Part shown: positions 14,671 to 21,783 of the stretch, one piece after another
How positions within the stretch are numbered: position 1 is the stretch's first letter
Layout of the letters: the number at the start of each line of letters is the position of its first letter
DNA from: an uncultured Sporosarcina sp.
GTDB lineage: Bacteria > Bacillota > Bacilli > Bacillales_A > Planococcaceae
Length of the DNA stretch: 36,063 nucleotides
Assembly (NCBI GenBank): GCA_947644645.1
Contig: CANSAF010000025.1
Span: forward strand, 1-36,063
Direction of reading: 5' to 3'
Notes under the pieces: model-generated
Database searches by the model: none
The model's input: the letters and a program-made list of their open reading frames with translations, nothing else
What the model was told of the DNA's origin: nothing
Program-made: the position numbers and the translations under genes

Positions 14671-14898
14671 ATGTCTACGGGAATAAATGAGCGGATCATA
14701 TGGGTTTCTCCGAATGGTCTTTGGAAAGTTTTCGGGCGGATAAAAGACGTTGGTGTTGTTGAAGTTTATGAAACAAGAATTATGAAACTGATAAGAGGTC
14801 GATTTGAATTTTTTTACGGCAAGAATGCTCCTGTTTATGTCCGTGAAAAACATTTAGAAATTGATGCGTATGTTCAAGGGAAGAGGAGAAAATTATGA
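14671..14898 (+). CDS. Small phage protein before the replication initiator
   Basis: 75 residues, basic, with beta-strand-like alternation (IIWVSPNGLWKVFGRIKDVG; VVEVYETRIMKLIRGRFEFF). Not recognised. GGAAAGGAG precedes ATG 14671. Its stop overlaps the initiator ATG (ATGA), implying coupled translation with the replication protein. Confidence 0.7.
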   Translation: MSTGINERIIWVSPNGLWKVFGRIKDVGVVEVYETRIMKLIRGRFEFFYGKNAPVYVREKHLEIDAYVQGKRRKL

Positions 14899-15848
14899 CT
14901 GGATTTAGAAATAAAAAAAGGGTAAATCATTTTGTGCAAATTGATAAAAATATGTTGTCTGACTCGAAAATATCTTGGAAGGCGAAAGGAATACTCGCTT
15001 ACTTACTCAGTAAGCCGGATGGGTGGATAACGTATCTTGTTGATATCGAAAAGCAATCAACTGATGGCAGAGATTCTGTTCGTGCAGGTGTCAAAGAATT
15101 ACTAGAAGCAGGTTACTTGGAGCGTAAGAGGGTTCGAGAAGGTGGGAAATTCCGTGGATGGGAATACAGCGTTTACGAATACCCTAATGTTTCTGAATCT
15201 ACCGAAAACGGGTTATCCGAAATCGGTAAAGCCGAATACGGAAAATCCGATGTTGGTTTATCCGAAGACGGGAAACCCGCAACTAGTAATAATAACTTAA
15301 GTAATAATGATCTTAGAAATAATGAATTAACTAATAATAACTACAACGACAACAACGCACGGGAAGAAGATGAAAATCCTGAAAATCAAAAACCAAAAGA
15401 AAATCCATTCACTTTTTTCGAACAAAATGGATTTGGTGCATTGGGCAAACATATTGGCGATAAGATTGGATTTTGGATTGATGATTTAAACGAGGAACTT
15501 GTCTTGCAAGCTATGAAAATTTCAATCGAAAACGGCGCAAACAATTGGAATTACGTTGAAGCCATTTTAAGAGATTGGCTAAGTAAAGGCTTTAAATCGA
15601 TTGACGATTACAAGGCATTTGAACTTAAGCGTGAACAGGAACGCAAAAGAAAATCAGCCAATCGCCGTAGTTATGGACCGGCACCGAAAGAAGGGCTAGT
15701 GCCTGAATGGTTGCAGGAACAAAAGCAGTCCGTTGAACAAGTGCCGGTGGCTAAAGAATCGAGCGATGACATTGAAGAACAACGTCGACAATTGCAGGAA
15801 GAGCTAAAGCGAACACGTTCTAATTTTGTTAAGAAAGGGAGCAATTAA
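14895..15848 (+). CDS. Phage replication initiator with DnaD-type C-terminus
   Basis: Origin-binding protein that should recruit the host helicase loader. The N-terminal winged helix (NHFVQIDKNMLSDSKISWKA; GILAYLLSKPDGWITYLVDI; VRAGVKELLEAGYLERKRV) is typical of replisome organisers. A low-complexity linker (about residues 100-155) contains pentapeptide repeats S-E-x-G-K/L and an Asn-rich run. The C-terminal DnaD/DnaB_2 domain covers about residues 170-250 (FTFFEQNGFGALGKHIGDKI; NNWNYVEAILRDWLSKGFKS, the YxxxIL-x-W motif). A basic tail follows. The linker DNA is the likely origin. It is translationally coupled to the gene before and abuts ssb. Confidence 0.88.
   Translation: MTGFRNKKRVNHFVQIDKNMLSDSKISWKAKGILAYLLSKPDGWITYLVDIEKQSTDGRDSVRAGVKELLEAGYLERKRVREGGKFRGWEYSVYEYPNVSESTENGLSEIGKAEYGKSDVGLSEDGKPATSNNNLSNNDLRNNELTNNNYNDNNAREEDENPENQKPKENPFTFFEQNGFGALGKHIGDKIGFWIDDLNEELVLQAMKISIENGANNWNYVEAILRDWLSKGFKSIDDYKAFELKREQERKRKSANRRSYGPAPKEGLVPEWLQEQKQSVEQVPVAKESSDDIEEQRRQLQEELKRTRSNFVKKGSN
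15202..15345. other. Predicted phage replication origin: five 15-bp iterons plus AT-rich tract
   Basis: Five units begin with CCGA at 15202, 15217, 15232, 15247 and 15262, exactly 15 bases apart, each with an imperfect dyad of the form CCGAAnnCGG (the fourth is CCGATGTTGG). A partial sixth CCG falls in register at 15277. The array is followed at 15284-15345 by an almost pure A/T tract with repeated TAATAA. Iterons next to an AT-rich unwinding region, inside the initiator gene, is the classic layout of lambda- and SPP1-like origins. Confidence 0.8.
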
Positions 15849-16322
15849 ATGATTAACAGAGTCGTTTTAGTCGGTCGCTTGACGAAAGATCCCGAACTGA
15901 AATATACACAAAATGGCATTGCAGTTACACGCTTCACACTTGCGGTCAATCGCACGTTCACGAACCAACAAGGTCAACGTGAAGCTGACTTTATTAACTG
16001 TGTGACTTGGAGAAAACAAGCAGAAAACACGGCCAATTATTTGAAAAAGGGAAGTCTTGCAGGAGTTGATGGACGCATTCAGACGAGCAGCTTCGATGGT
16101 AAGGATGGGAATCGAGTGTTTATGACGGAAGTACTCGTTGAATCGGTACAGTTTTTGGAGCCGAGACAAGCTGCGGAAAATAGGACGCAAGGGCAGTCTT
16201 ATCAGAATGGTGGAGGATATCAGCAAAATCCACCTAACTTACCGAACGATTATTATCAAAAGCCTGAATACGGTGCGAATGCGAAGGTTCCAGGCGTTGG
16301 AGATGACGATTTACCTTTTTGA
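15849..16322 (+). CDS. ssb: Single-stranded DNA-binding protein (phage)
   Basis: Coats single-stranded DNA during phage replication. The OB fold covers residues 1-105 ([60 protein letters not shown]). A Gln/Asn/Gly-rich linker follows, and the tail ends DDDLPF, the conserved acidic tip that docks host replication and repair proteins. At 157 residues it is normal for a Bacillales SSB. It directly follows the initiator gene, forming a replication pair. Confidence 0.95.
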   Translation: MINRVVLVGRLTKDPELKYTQNGIAVTRFTLAVNRTFTNQQGQREADFINCVTWRKQAENTANYLKKGSLAGVDGRIQTSSFDGKDGNRVFMTEVLVESVQFLEPRQAAENRTQGQSYQNGGGYQQNPPNLPNDYYQKPEYGANAKVPGVGDDDLPF

Positions 16323-16336
16323 AGGAGGGGTAAAAA

Positions 16337-16555
16337 GTGTTCGAATATGCGATTTACAAGGGCGATGAATTATTGGTTATTGGCACAAGGCAAGAATGCG
16401 CTGATAGATTAGGGGTTAAACCAGACACGATAAGTTACTACTGCACGCCTACTTATCGAAAAAAGTTGAAAGCGCGAGGTAGTGAACATATCGCAGTCAT
16501 CGGTGAACGAATTGAAATTGATGAATCCATGAAATACGGGGAGGAGTTACGATGA
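16337..16555 (+). CDS. Small phage protein, HTH-like
   Basis: 72 residues starting GTG 16337, six bases after GGAGGGG. EYAIYKGDELLVIGTRQECA, then DRLGVKPDTISYYCTP, is a pattern common in small early proteins of Firmicutes phages: a short beta hairpin and then a helix-turn-helix-like stretch. The basic segment YRKKLKARG could bind nucleic acid. Function unknown. The last bases overlap the next gene. Confidence 0.75.
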   Translation: MFEYAIYKGDELLVIGTRQECADRLGVKPDTISYYCTPTYRKKLKARGSEHIAVIGERIEIDESMKYGEELR

Positions 16556-16809
16556 TGCAGATCACGATTGATGAGTTTGTGGAAGTTGAATCTCCCAAGC
16601 GATTGATTTGCTGTTCGATGACGAAGAATTTTCATTGGTTGCGGATCAGTAAGGGACATACACCAGCGAACTTTAAGAATCGCGTTGATTTCACTCTACG
16701 GGAATTCGATTATCTTTACATTGACACGGAAAGTAAAGATGCAATTTTGGCGATGTTTGAAGGTGCAGTAAGCCATGTCCCTTTTAATTTTGGTAAAGGG
16801 AGTGATTGA
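16552..16809 (+). CDS. Small phage protein, unknown (85 aa)
   Basis: Overlaps the previous gene by four bases (ATGATG start next to the TGA stop). Mixed alpha/beta with a Cys pair (RLICCSMT) and aromatic residues (FHWLRISKGH; EFDYLYIDTESK). Not recognised. The overlap implies translational coupling. Confidence 0.65.
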   Translation: MMQITIDEFVEVESPKRLICCSMTKNFHWLRISKGHTPANFKNRVDFTLREFDYLYIDTESKDAILAMFEGAVSHVPFNFGKGSD

Positions 16810-16852
16810 TGCGTATGTGACACATAAGACGAAGTAAGAAAGGGAGGTTGAA

Positions 16853-17113
16853 ATGGGTAAATTAAAGGGTATCAAAGAAGCATTTAATAATTCAGTTACA
16901 AGGGAAAATGGTTTCACACAACAGTTTATTGACGATGTAAATTGGCTAATTGAACAGGCTGAAGAGGTTAAAGTATTGGAGAGTCAGCTTGAAAATGCCG
17001 TATTCACCGACACTTACGGAGACCCCGAACCGAAAAGAATTATCCCGATAGAAACAATAAGTGTAAAGGTTTCTTATCGTGGTAAATCACCAGTTGCACC
17101 AGAGAGGGATTAA
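16853..17113 (+). CDS. Small phage protein, unknown (86 aa)
   Basis: A GGGAGG site precedes ATG 16853. The N-terminal 50 residues are helical and acidic (QQFIDDVNWLIEQAEEVKVL) and the C-terminal part is short and polar. No family recognised. It is in line with the other early genes. Confidence 0.65.
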   Translation: MGKLKGIKEAFNNSVTRENGFTQQFIDDVNWLIEQAEEVKVLESQLENAVFTDTYGDPEPKRIIPIETISVKVSYRGKSPVAPERD

Positions 17114-17150
17114 TTCGCAGTACGTTCAAAATGCGAAGGAGGGAAAAAGA

Positions 17151-17324
17151 TTGGAAAGACAATATTTTTACGTTTCAATGACTGGAATAAGTGAAGATGA
17201 GGTCCAAGAAGAATTAGGGGAGTTTCTGAACAATCTAGTTGAAAAACATAAAGGTTTTGGTGCAACTGTATTAGGGATGACGAAAGAAGCAGCAGTGAAA
17301 ATTGAGGAAATGTTAAATGAGTGA
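17151..17324 (+). CDS. Small phage protein, unknown (57 aa)
   Basis: TTG 17151 follows GGAGGG by seven bases, giving MERQYFYVSMTGISEDEVQE; the longer in-frame GTG start at 17079 would read through the previous gene. It is an acidic helical protein. Not recognised. Confidence 0.55.
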   Translation: MERQYFYVSMTGISEDEVQEELGEFLNNLVEKHKGFGATVLGMTKEAAVKIEEMLNE

Positions 17325-17363
17325 TTGAATACTCGAACATAAAGCGAAGGAGTGAAGTAAAAA

Positions 17364-17477
17364 ATGAGCGTCTTATTTTGGACAGGATTTTGGTTCTTGA
17401 TGCTTGTTATGACAACTACATTAGGCTTCGGTACTTATATGGTGAGATCAATAATGCGAGAACTAAAGAGGCATTAA
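17364..17477 (+). CDS. 37-residue single-span membrane peptide
   Basis: ATG 17364 behind GAAGGAG opens MSVLFWTGFWFLMLVMTTTL and continues to a basic end, MRELKRH. One hydrophobic helix (about residues 3-25) with positive residues after it predicts an N-out, C-in small membrane protein. Another frame in the same stretch (from 17321) lacks a ribosome site and looks unnatural. Function unknown. Confidence 0.6.
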   Translation: MSVLFWTGFWFLMLVMTTTLGFGTYMVRSIMRELKRH

Positions 17478-17508
17478 ATGTTCACACCAAGAAAGGAGGG
17501 AGTAGCCC

Positions 17509-18006
17509 ATGCAACAAGGTGTTTGTATTAAGGTTGGATTGTCAACGGTTTTAAAAGAAAATCACACATATTTCTTACGAGAACACGGGGAAAATAACTA
17601 TTACGTCAGTAATTTCGACAATCCCAAATCATACTTTGGAAGCTTTTCTAAAAAGCATTTTAGATTGATAGCTGAATCACAGAGAATCCTAAAGCGATTT
17701 GTTGCAAAAGTATCGAAAAACTACACCTGGTATACGCTGGGTGACGAATACATCATCACAGAAAAGGATCATAACGGTTATTTTCATGTTTACATGAAAA
17801 ATAGACCTCATAGAGGAGGTCCAATTGGTTCCTATTTAAACAATTTTTTTGAAATAATCGAGCCATTTAATGAAGAAAAAAGCACAGCAACTTTAAACAT
17901 ATCACAGGAAAGCGCTTTGAAAGTTGGAAAGGTAGTTAGCAAAACTGTATCAGATGTACCGAAAAAAGCTGAAGAATGCGGTCAGTTAAGTTTGTTTGAT
18001 TTATGA
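17509..18006 (+). CDS. Phage protein ending in a sliding-clamp-binding motif
   Basis: 165 residues. The body (HTYFLREHGENNYYVSNFDN; SYFGSFSKKHFRLI) is not recognised; it looks like two small SH3-like or barrel repeats (YFLREHGENNYYV and YIITEKDHNGYFHVY). The last residues are CGQLSLFDL. QLSLF fits the bacterial beta-clamp-binding consensus QL(S/D)LF, placed at the very C-terminus after a flexible Ser/Thr/Lys linker, the usual site for such motifs. Binding to host DnaN is inferred. An AAGGAGGG ribosome site precedes ATG 17509. The gene is in the replication-stage cluster. Confidence 0.75.
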   Translation: MQQGVCIKVGLSTVLKENHTYFLREHGENNYYVSNFDNPKSYFGSFSKKHFRLIAESQRILKRFVAKVSKNYTWYTLGDEYIITEKDHNGYFHVYMKNRPHRGGPIGSYLNNFFEIIEPFNEEKSTATLNISQESALKVGKVVSKTVSDVPKKAEECGQLSLFDL

Positions 18007-18056
18007 CCGTTTAATACAGGATGAAAAAGTGCAGTAATGTGAGGTGGATAAAAAGA

Positions 18057-18413
18057 GTGGAAAAATACTGGGAACAAGTCGAGAAAGTAGGACGGATAAA
18101 TCACTTGGATGATGATGCCATGCTTGTATTAGGAAGTGTTTTCGGGAAAATGCATGCAGAAATCAGACGCCTAGCTAAGTCGGAGGAAGTAACGAAATAC
18201 GATGTTGCTTCAATTAACCAAAATGCAATACTTACACAAGTTCTCGATAAATTAATCACACAAACGAACAAAGGCATTGAGAAATATGGTGAAACAGTTA
18301 ATCCAGACAGTTACGAAACGATTGAATGGATTGATCACGCAATAGAAGAATCTATCGATCACATTGTTTATTTAACAGTTTTGAAGCAGAAAATGATTGA
18401 GAATGTCAGGTGA
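18057..18413 (+). CDS. MazG-like/nucleotide-modification-type phage protein
   Basis: The C-terminal half (KGIEKYGETVNPDSYETIEW, then IDHAIEESIDHIVYLTVL) matches the helical pattern of phage proteins related to the all-alpha NTP pyrophosphatases: RGxxKYG, then W-I-x-H-A-x-E-E-x-x-D-x-x-x-Y. The acidic E-E-x-x-D set would bind metal. GTG 18057 lies nine bases after GAGGTGG; ATG 18021 has no good ribosome site. If active it may act on nucleotides, but the catalytic set cannot be checked by eye. Confidence 0.65.
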   Translation: MEKYWEQVEKVGRINHLDDDAMLVLGSVFGKMHAEIRRLAKSEEVTKYDVASINQNAILTQVLDKLITQTNKGIEKYGETVNPDSYETIEWIDHAIEESIDHIVYLTVLKQKMIENVR

Positions 18414-18449
18414 ATAAGTCGCGGAATAAATTTTCTAGGGGTGGATCAA

Positions 18450-18767
18450 GTGGAAAATTTCTTTGACTATATTACAGAATCGGACTATGAAAGAGCTGAG
18501 AAAAACGGAATCCCTTCCCGACTTTTGGAGCAGAGGGTTTGGGATTATGGATGGGATGTACAAGATGCGGTGGAAATACCAAAGAAAGTCAGGATTTGTA
18601 GAAATGCCTTGTGGAACAAATGGAAGGACATTGCGCTAGGAAATGGGATTAGTCGTGAGATTTTTGTGAAGCGCGTGACGGAATATAAGTGGGAAGAAGA
18701 TGTCGCTGCAACAAAGCCTAAAAAGAAAAGAGGGAAAAATAAGAGGGATGATGTGAGAAATGTGTAA
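18450..18767 (+). CDS. Phage protein with two repeated HTH-like segments
   Basis: Two copies of about 35 residues can be aligned: NGIPSRLLEQRVWDYGWDVQ, and then NGISREIFVKRVTEYKWEED, each followed by a basic stretch (IPKKVR and KPKKKR). Each has the form G-I-x-x-x-x-x-x-x-R-V-x-x-Y-x-W, like single DNA-binding helices of phage proteins. The C-terminus is very basic (KPKKKRGKNKRD). The start is GTG 18450 (AGGGGTGG upstream), with GTG 18441 as the alternative. DNA binding is inferred. Confidence 0.65.
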   Translation: MENFFDYITESDYERAEKNGIPSRLLEQRVWDYGWDVQDAVEIPKKVRICRNALWNKWKDIALGNGISREIFVKRVTEYKWEEDVAATKPKKKRGKNKRDDVRNV

Positions 18768-18900
18768 ACACGCGAAGGCTAGGAGGAAGAAATGGTTTCA
18801 TGCACGAATAAAAAAACAAAAACGGGCGCAACGCAAAGAAAAGTTTGAAAAAGATTTCCGTGCATGTTTTGTAAGAGCTGGAATTTTATCAGACTATTAA
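18760..18900 (+). CDS. 46-residue basic peptide
   Basis: ATG 18760 overlaps the end of the preceding gene and gives a strongly basic peptide, MCKHAKARRKKWFHARIKKQ, ending GILSDY. The ribosome site is weak. A better AGGAGG site before ATG 18792 serves only an 18-codon frame, so the arrangement is uncertain. Confidence 0.45.
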   Translation: MCKHAKARRKKWFHARIKKQKRAQRKEKFEKDFRACFVRAGILSDY

Positions 18901-18912
18901 CTGGAGGATAGC

Positions 18913-19044
18913 ATGGTAGATTACTCAAAAGCTACAAAGCGACAATTGTATCAAATCGCAACTGACAGCGCATTGAGGATGTCAGTTCGATATGCAGCAG
19001 TTCGGGAGTTGCAAAGAAGACGAGGTGAGAAAACTGACAACTGA
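18913..19044 (+). CDS. 43-residue phage peptide
   Basis: CTGGAGG precedes ATG 18913. MVDYSKATKRQLYQIATDSA followed by RYAAVRELQRRRG has the look of a small helical protein found in many Firmicutes phages. Function unknown. Confidence 0.6.
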   Translation: MVDYSKATKRQLYQIATDSALRMSVRYAAVRELQRRRGEKTDN

Positions 19045-19168
19045 GATTGATCGTGATTATTTAATTTTTACAATCACCATGAATTCGAATTATTCGGAGG
19101 AGTATTTGAAGAAGTTGAAAGATGATGAGTTGTTAGAATTGCATTGTAGGATTTCGGAGCAAAGCTGA
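19025..19168 (+). CDS. 47-residue phage peptide
   Basis: The frame overlaps the preceding gene and contains MNSNYSEEYLKKLKDDELLE, again a common small-phage-protein pattern. The start could be GTG 19025 or ATG 19079; neither has a decisive ribosome site. Function unknown. Confidence 0.45.
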   Translation: MRKLTTEIDRDYLIFTITMNSNYSEEYLKKLKDDELLELHCRISEQS

Positions 19169-19198
19169 AGGTGTGTCAAAATAAAAGGAGGATGTTTC

Positions 19199-19495
19199 AT
19201 GAATTTTGCGGAAGAGTTGAAAATGGTTCGGGAAAACAAATTAGAAGAATACGCGATTGAATTTGCAGAAGAAATTAATCCGAAATTACTGGAATCAGCG
19301 GCAGAGGGATTCACTGGATTTGAAATGAAATTGGAAGATCGTGAGGATGCTCATATGCTGAAAAACTCTGAATTTCGTAAGCACTTGGAGTTACTGTTGG
19401 AAGGTTGCGAGGTTCGAATTGATGAAAAAGAGTTTACAAATCTGCTTTTTAAGAACAAATATTATAGAAGTTATTTAGTGATCAGCTGGAAGTAA
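19199..19495 (+). CDS. Phage protein, unknown (98 aa)
   Basis: AAAAGGAGGATG gives a strong ribosome site before ATG 19199. It is acidic and helical (NFAEELKMVRENKLEEYAIE; RKHLELLLEGCEVRIDEKEF). No family recognised. A minus-strand terminator lies directly after it. Confidence 0.65.
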   Translation: MNFAEELKMVRENKLEEYAIEFAEEINPKLLESAAEGFTGFEMKLEDREDAHMLKNSEFRKHLELLLEGCEVRIDEKEFTNLLFKNKYYRSYLVISWK

Positions 19496-19500
19496 ATCGT

Positions 19501-19525
19501 AAAAAAAGACAGGATTCCTCCTGTC
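19501..19525 (-). terminator. Terminator facing the early operon (leftward)
   Basis: GACAGGA and TCCTGTC form a perfect seven-base stem with a TTCC loop. Only on the minus strand is it followed by a seven-T run, so it would stop antisense transcription coming from the right. On the plus strand no T-run follows. Confidence 0.6.
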
Positions 19526-19564
19526 GCCGATAACAGTATTATAACATAAGTGGGAGGGATCCTG

Positions 19565-19762
19565 TTGGATAAAGATATTATGATTGGCGTAGATGCAGAA
19601 TTTTTAGAACTTGGTATAATGGAACTACCTGTAAACTGTGTTGTAGTAATATCTGACGGGAAAGCGAAAGTCAGGGAGTTGCCAGAACATGGGGAGTATA
19701 GGATAGTGACGCATGCCGGGAAAATTAAGAGGATGCGGAGGGAAGAGGGGGAAGAGTTTTGA
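19565..19762 (+). CDS. XtrA/YqaO-like phage protein
   Basis: A short protein of 65 residues with the pattern NCVVVISDGKAKVRELPEHG, then EYRIVTHAGKIKRMRREEGE and a final EF. This is the pattern of XtrA of PBSX and YqaO of skin, which I recognise from memory. TTG 19565 is placed six bases after GGGAGGG; GTG 19550 is an unlikely extension. XtrA-like proteins lie just before the late-gene regulator in many Bacillus prophages, as here. Their role is not established. Confidence 0.75.
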   Translation: MDKDIMIGVDAEFLELGIMELPVNCVVVISDGKAKVRELPEHGEYRIVTHAGKIKRMRREEGEEF

Positions 19763-20553
19763 GGTGTTTTTCTAAAATCCAGAAAGAAGCAGATGAGGTA
19801 TTTGGTAATATTTTAACAGAGGTTTTTCAGAACGAGGAGTCAATTGTTGAGTTTACCTATAAGGATGCTGTGGTAATGGGTTTAATAAAGAATTTGATAA
19901 ACCATTCAAAATCATTATATATACTTTTAGATAATAAGCACCATACTTCGGTAGATGCTATTTTAAGAACAATTTTTGAGAATTACGTTTATTTGAAGTT
20001 TATTTTAGAGAAAAATAGCTTGGTTCGAGCGAAGTCTTATGCGTATTCCAACAGAATTTCGGAATACCAAATGTTTGATAAGTTAACGGAGCAGACATTA
20101 AAAGGTAAAGATATGAGAAATCTCCTCAAAGTCACATTGGAAGAAGTTACTGCTATGTTTGAGAAGAAAGATAGCCCGGAAAGAAGAAGCGAAATAGAAT
20201 CTTTGTATTTAGAGGAGTTTGGCATGAAGTGGTTAAAGCAAAAGTGGTACAACTTGGATGGAGAAACGAAGAATTTTAAAGCGCTTTGTATCAAGATGGG
20301 AATGGAGCCTGAGTACGAATTCATTTATTCAATACTTTCTACAGAAGTTCACGGAAAAGATGCGATGAAAAATTTAGATGTTCAAGAGTTTTTCGTCATC
20401 TTGAAGGATAGTCACACCAAAGATTCAAAGTTGCATATCTCTATGGCTTCATTATATTTAATGGAGTCTGTAAGAGTTATTTACCAACATTACGATATGA
20501 AGAAAAAGTTAAGGCATTTTAATACGATGTTAAGAATTCACCGAAAGTATTAA
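19759..20553 (+). CDS. DUF5677-like accessory protein
   Basis: 264 residues, all helical. AILRTIFENYVYLKFILEKN followed much later by YEFIYSILSTEVHGKD is the pattern of DUF5677-type proteins (an E-x-x-x-x-x-x-x-x-L helix and a S-x-x-V-H-G histidine motif), recognised from memory. It starts at TTG 19759, overlapping the previous stop by four bases, and is AT-rich. A strong terminator follows. It interrupts the ordinary XtrA-to-ArpU gene run, so it is probably a lysogen-benefit or anti-phage gene; no activity is shown. Confidence 0.6.
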   Translation: MRCFSKIQKEADEVFGNILTEVFQNEESIVEFTYKDAVVMGLIKNLINHSKSLYILLDNKHHTSVDAILRTIFENYVYLKFILEKNSLVRAKSYAYSNRISEYQMFDKLTEQTLKGKDMRNLLKVTLEEVTAMFEKKDSPERRSEIESLYLEEFGMKWLKQKWYNLDGETKNFKALCIKMGMEPEYEFIYSILSTEVHGKDAMKNLDVQEFFVILKDSHTKDSKLHISMASLYLMESVRVIYQHYDMKKKLRHFNTMLRIHRKY

Positions 20554-20572
20554 TAGGTCCCACTGGCCAACC

Positions 20573-20628
20573 AGAGGACAACATTTGATTACAGCATTGC
20601 GCTGTGTCATTTGTTGTCCTCTTTTTTA
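20573..20628 (+). terminator. Strong terminator after the DUF5677-like gene
   Basis: AGAGGACAACA pairs with TGTTGTCCTCT (11 bases) and is followed by TTTTTATT. Its loop contains a second stem, ACAGC-ATTGC-GCTGT. It would cut the early transcript before the late regulator unless antitermination or a further promoter exists. Confidence 0.85.
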
Positions 20629-20650
20629 TTTCAATAAAGGAGTGATGGAA

Positions 20651-20944
20651 TTGGATGAAAAGAATTTGGAAGGACTGGCAAAGAAAATAGCTGAAGAACA
20701 AGGTGTTTCATTAGTGGAAGCTGCATCTATTGTTTCTTATGCAATGAAGATAACAAGAAGTTTTGCAGAACTTTGGCAGATGGTTCATGAAGTCGTTTCC
20801 CTGATTTGGGGAAATTTAAAGAACCTAAAAATCGAGCCAGATTATGACATTAGGCATACATGGTTGATTGATTGGGACACTCGAAGAAAAAGCCAAGTGA
20901 TTTTAAAAAAGCCCAAATTTGCAGCTGTGAAAATAATGAAATGA
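20651..20944 (+). CDS. Phage protein, unknown (97 aa)
   Basis: The start is TTG 20651, eight bases after AAGGAG; ATG 20645 is too close. The first 50 residues are helical (GLAKKIAEEQGVSLVEAASI) and the second half is Trp-rich and basic (DIRHTWLIDWDTRRKSQVIL). Not recognised. It sits a few bases before a small membrane protein. Confidence 0.6.
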   Translation: MDEKNLEGLAKKIAEEQGVSLVEAASIVSYAMKITRSFAELWQMVHEVVSLIWGNLKNLKIEPDYDIRHTWLIDWDTRRKSQVILKKPKFAAVKIMK

Positions 20945-20953
20945 GGTGATGTC

Positions 20954-21133
20954 ATGAAAAAAGTTATGTTAATTTTAAATTTATTTTTAGTGATAATTCT
21001 TTCAGTGAAATTGGTCTTGACTTCAATTGGTTATTATTTTCCAGGTCGGTCAGAAATAATTTTGTTGTATGTGGGGCTCATCCTCTTCTTTATTTTTGAG
21101 GTTGTGGAAAAAATTGAAAGCAAAGAAAAATGA
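20954..21133 (+). CDS. 59-residue two-span membrane protein
   Basis: ATG 20954 follows GAGGTGAT. Two hydrophobic helices (MLILNLFLVIILSVKLVLTS, then IILLYVGLILFFIFEVV) are joined by a short loop, and a charged tail IESKEK ends the protein. Not a known holin by sequence, and far from the expected lysis genes. Function unknown. Confidence 0.65.
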   Translation: MKKVMLILNLFLVIILSVKLVLTSIGYYFPGRSEIILLYVGLILFFIFEVVEKIESKEK

Positions 21134-21149
21134 AAAAAGGGGTGAGGGA

Positions 21150-21323
21150 ATGAGGACATTAAAAAGCGAATTGCTGCGATTGGGGTTCAAATCGAACAAC
21201 AATCATAAGGGCAACATTAAAAGTAAAAAAGAACAGTTTACCCATAAAGAATTAGCAGATTTGATGGGGACGAATCGTGCGATATACAAGCGTGGCAAAG
21301 GTGGAGCATTTAGACAAAGATAA
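21150..21323 (+). CDS. 57-residue phage protein with a THKELADLMGTNR motif
   Basis: GGGGTGAGG precedes ATG 21150. The C-terminal THKELADLMGTNRAIYKRGK looks like a small helix-turn-helix and a basic tail; this stretch is recurrent in Firmicutes phages next to ArpU. Function unknown. Confidence 0.6.
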   Translation: MRTLKSELLRLGFKSNNNHKGNIKSKKEQFTHKELADLMGTNRAIYKRGKGGAFRQR

Positions 21324-21339
21324 GAAAGGATGGATTTTT

Positions 21340-21783
21340 ATGTCGAACGATTTTTTAAAGCAGATTGATAGTGTTGCAACCCAGCAGGAGGTAGAACAAA
21401 AATTACGGCAGTACCGAACATATCTTTTGACGGTTCCAGAAAGTAAAATACCGTCAATTACGGCAAGTTATACGTTAGAAATGCCTAATTATTCAACTGT
21501 TAAAAAGTCTGCTGTTGAAGGATTTGCGATTCAGAATGTTGATGCTGAAAGAGAAAGACAACGATTTTTTACTTGGATTGCAAGAGGTATGAGAAAGTTA
21601 AATGGCATTGAAAGAAAGTTGATTGTTTTAATCTATCTAAGTCCCGAACCAATGAGAAACTATGAAATATACGCGGAACTGGGCATGAGTGAAAGCACAT
21701 TTTACCGTCATCGCAACAAGGCGCTTTATAAATTGGCATTGTCTTTAGGCATTGAAAAATATGCTCAGGAGAAGCAGTTATGA
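21340..21783 (+). CDS. ArpU-family late-gene regulator
   Basis: ArpU-type proteins resemble sigma region 4 and control late phage genes. ATG 21340 (MSNDFLKQIDSV) follows AAAGGATGG and is preferred over the upstream GTG extension. The C-terminal half (KLNGIERKLIVLIYLSPEPM, then MSESTFYRHRNKALYKLALS) carries a sigma-like helix-turn-helix. The gene just precedes the late operon, and the 11-bp repeat array at 22615 is a possible target. Assignment by pattern and position. Confidence 0.8.
   Translation: MSNDFLKQIDSVATQQEVEQKLRQYRTYLLTVPESKIPSITASYTLEMPNYSTVKKSAVEGFAIQNVDAERERQRFFTWIARGMRKLNGIERKLIVLIYLSPEPMRNYEIYAELGMSESTFYRHRNKALYKLALSLGIEKYAQEKQL

Noticed and set aside
15284-15345. Asn-codon run as a mere low-complexity linker
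   Set aside because: Its place directly after five phased iterons makes an AT-rich unwinding region the better reading, although it also encodes the linker.
17321-17554. 77-codon rightward frame
   Set aside because: No ribosome site and unnatural composition; the overlapping 37-residue membrane peptide in another frame has a good site.
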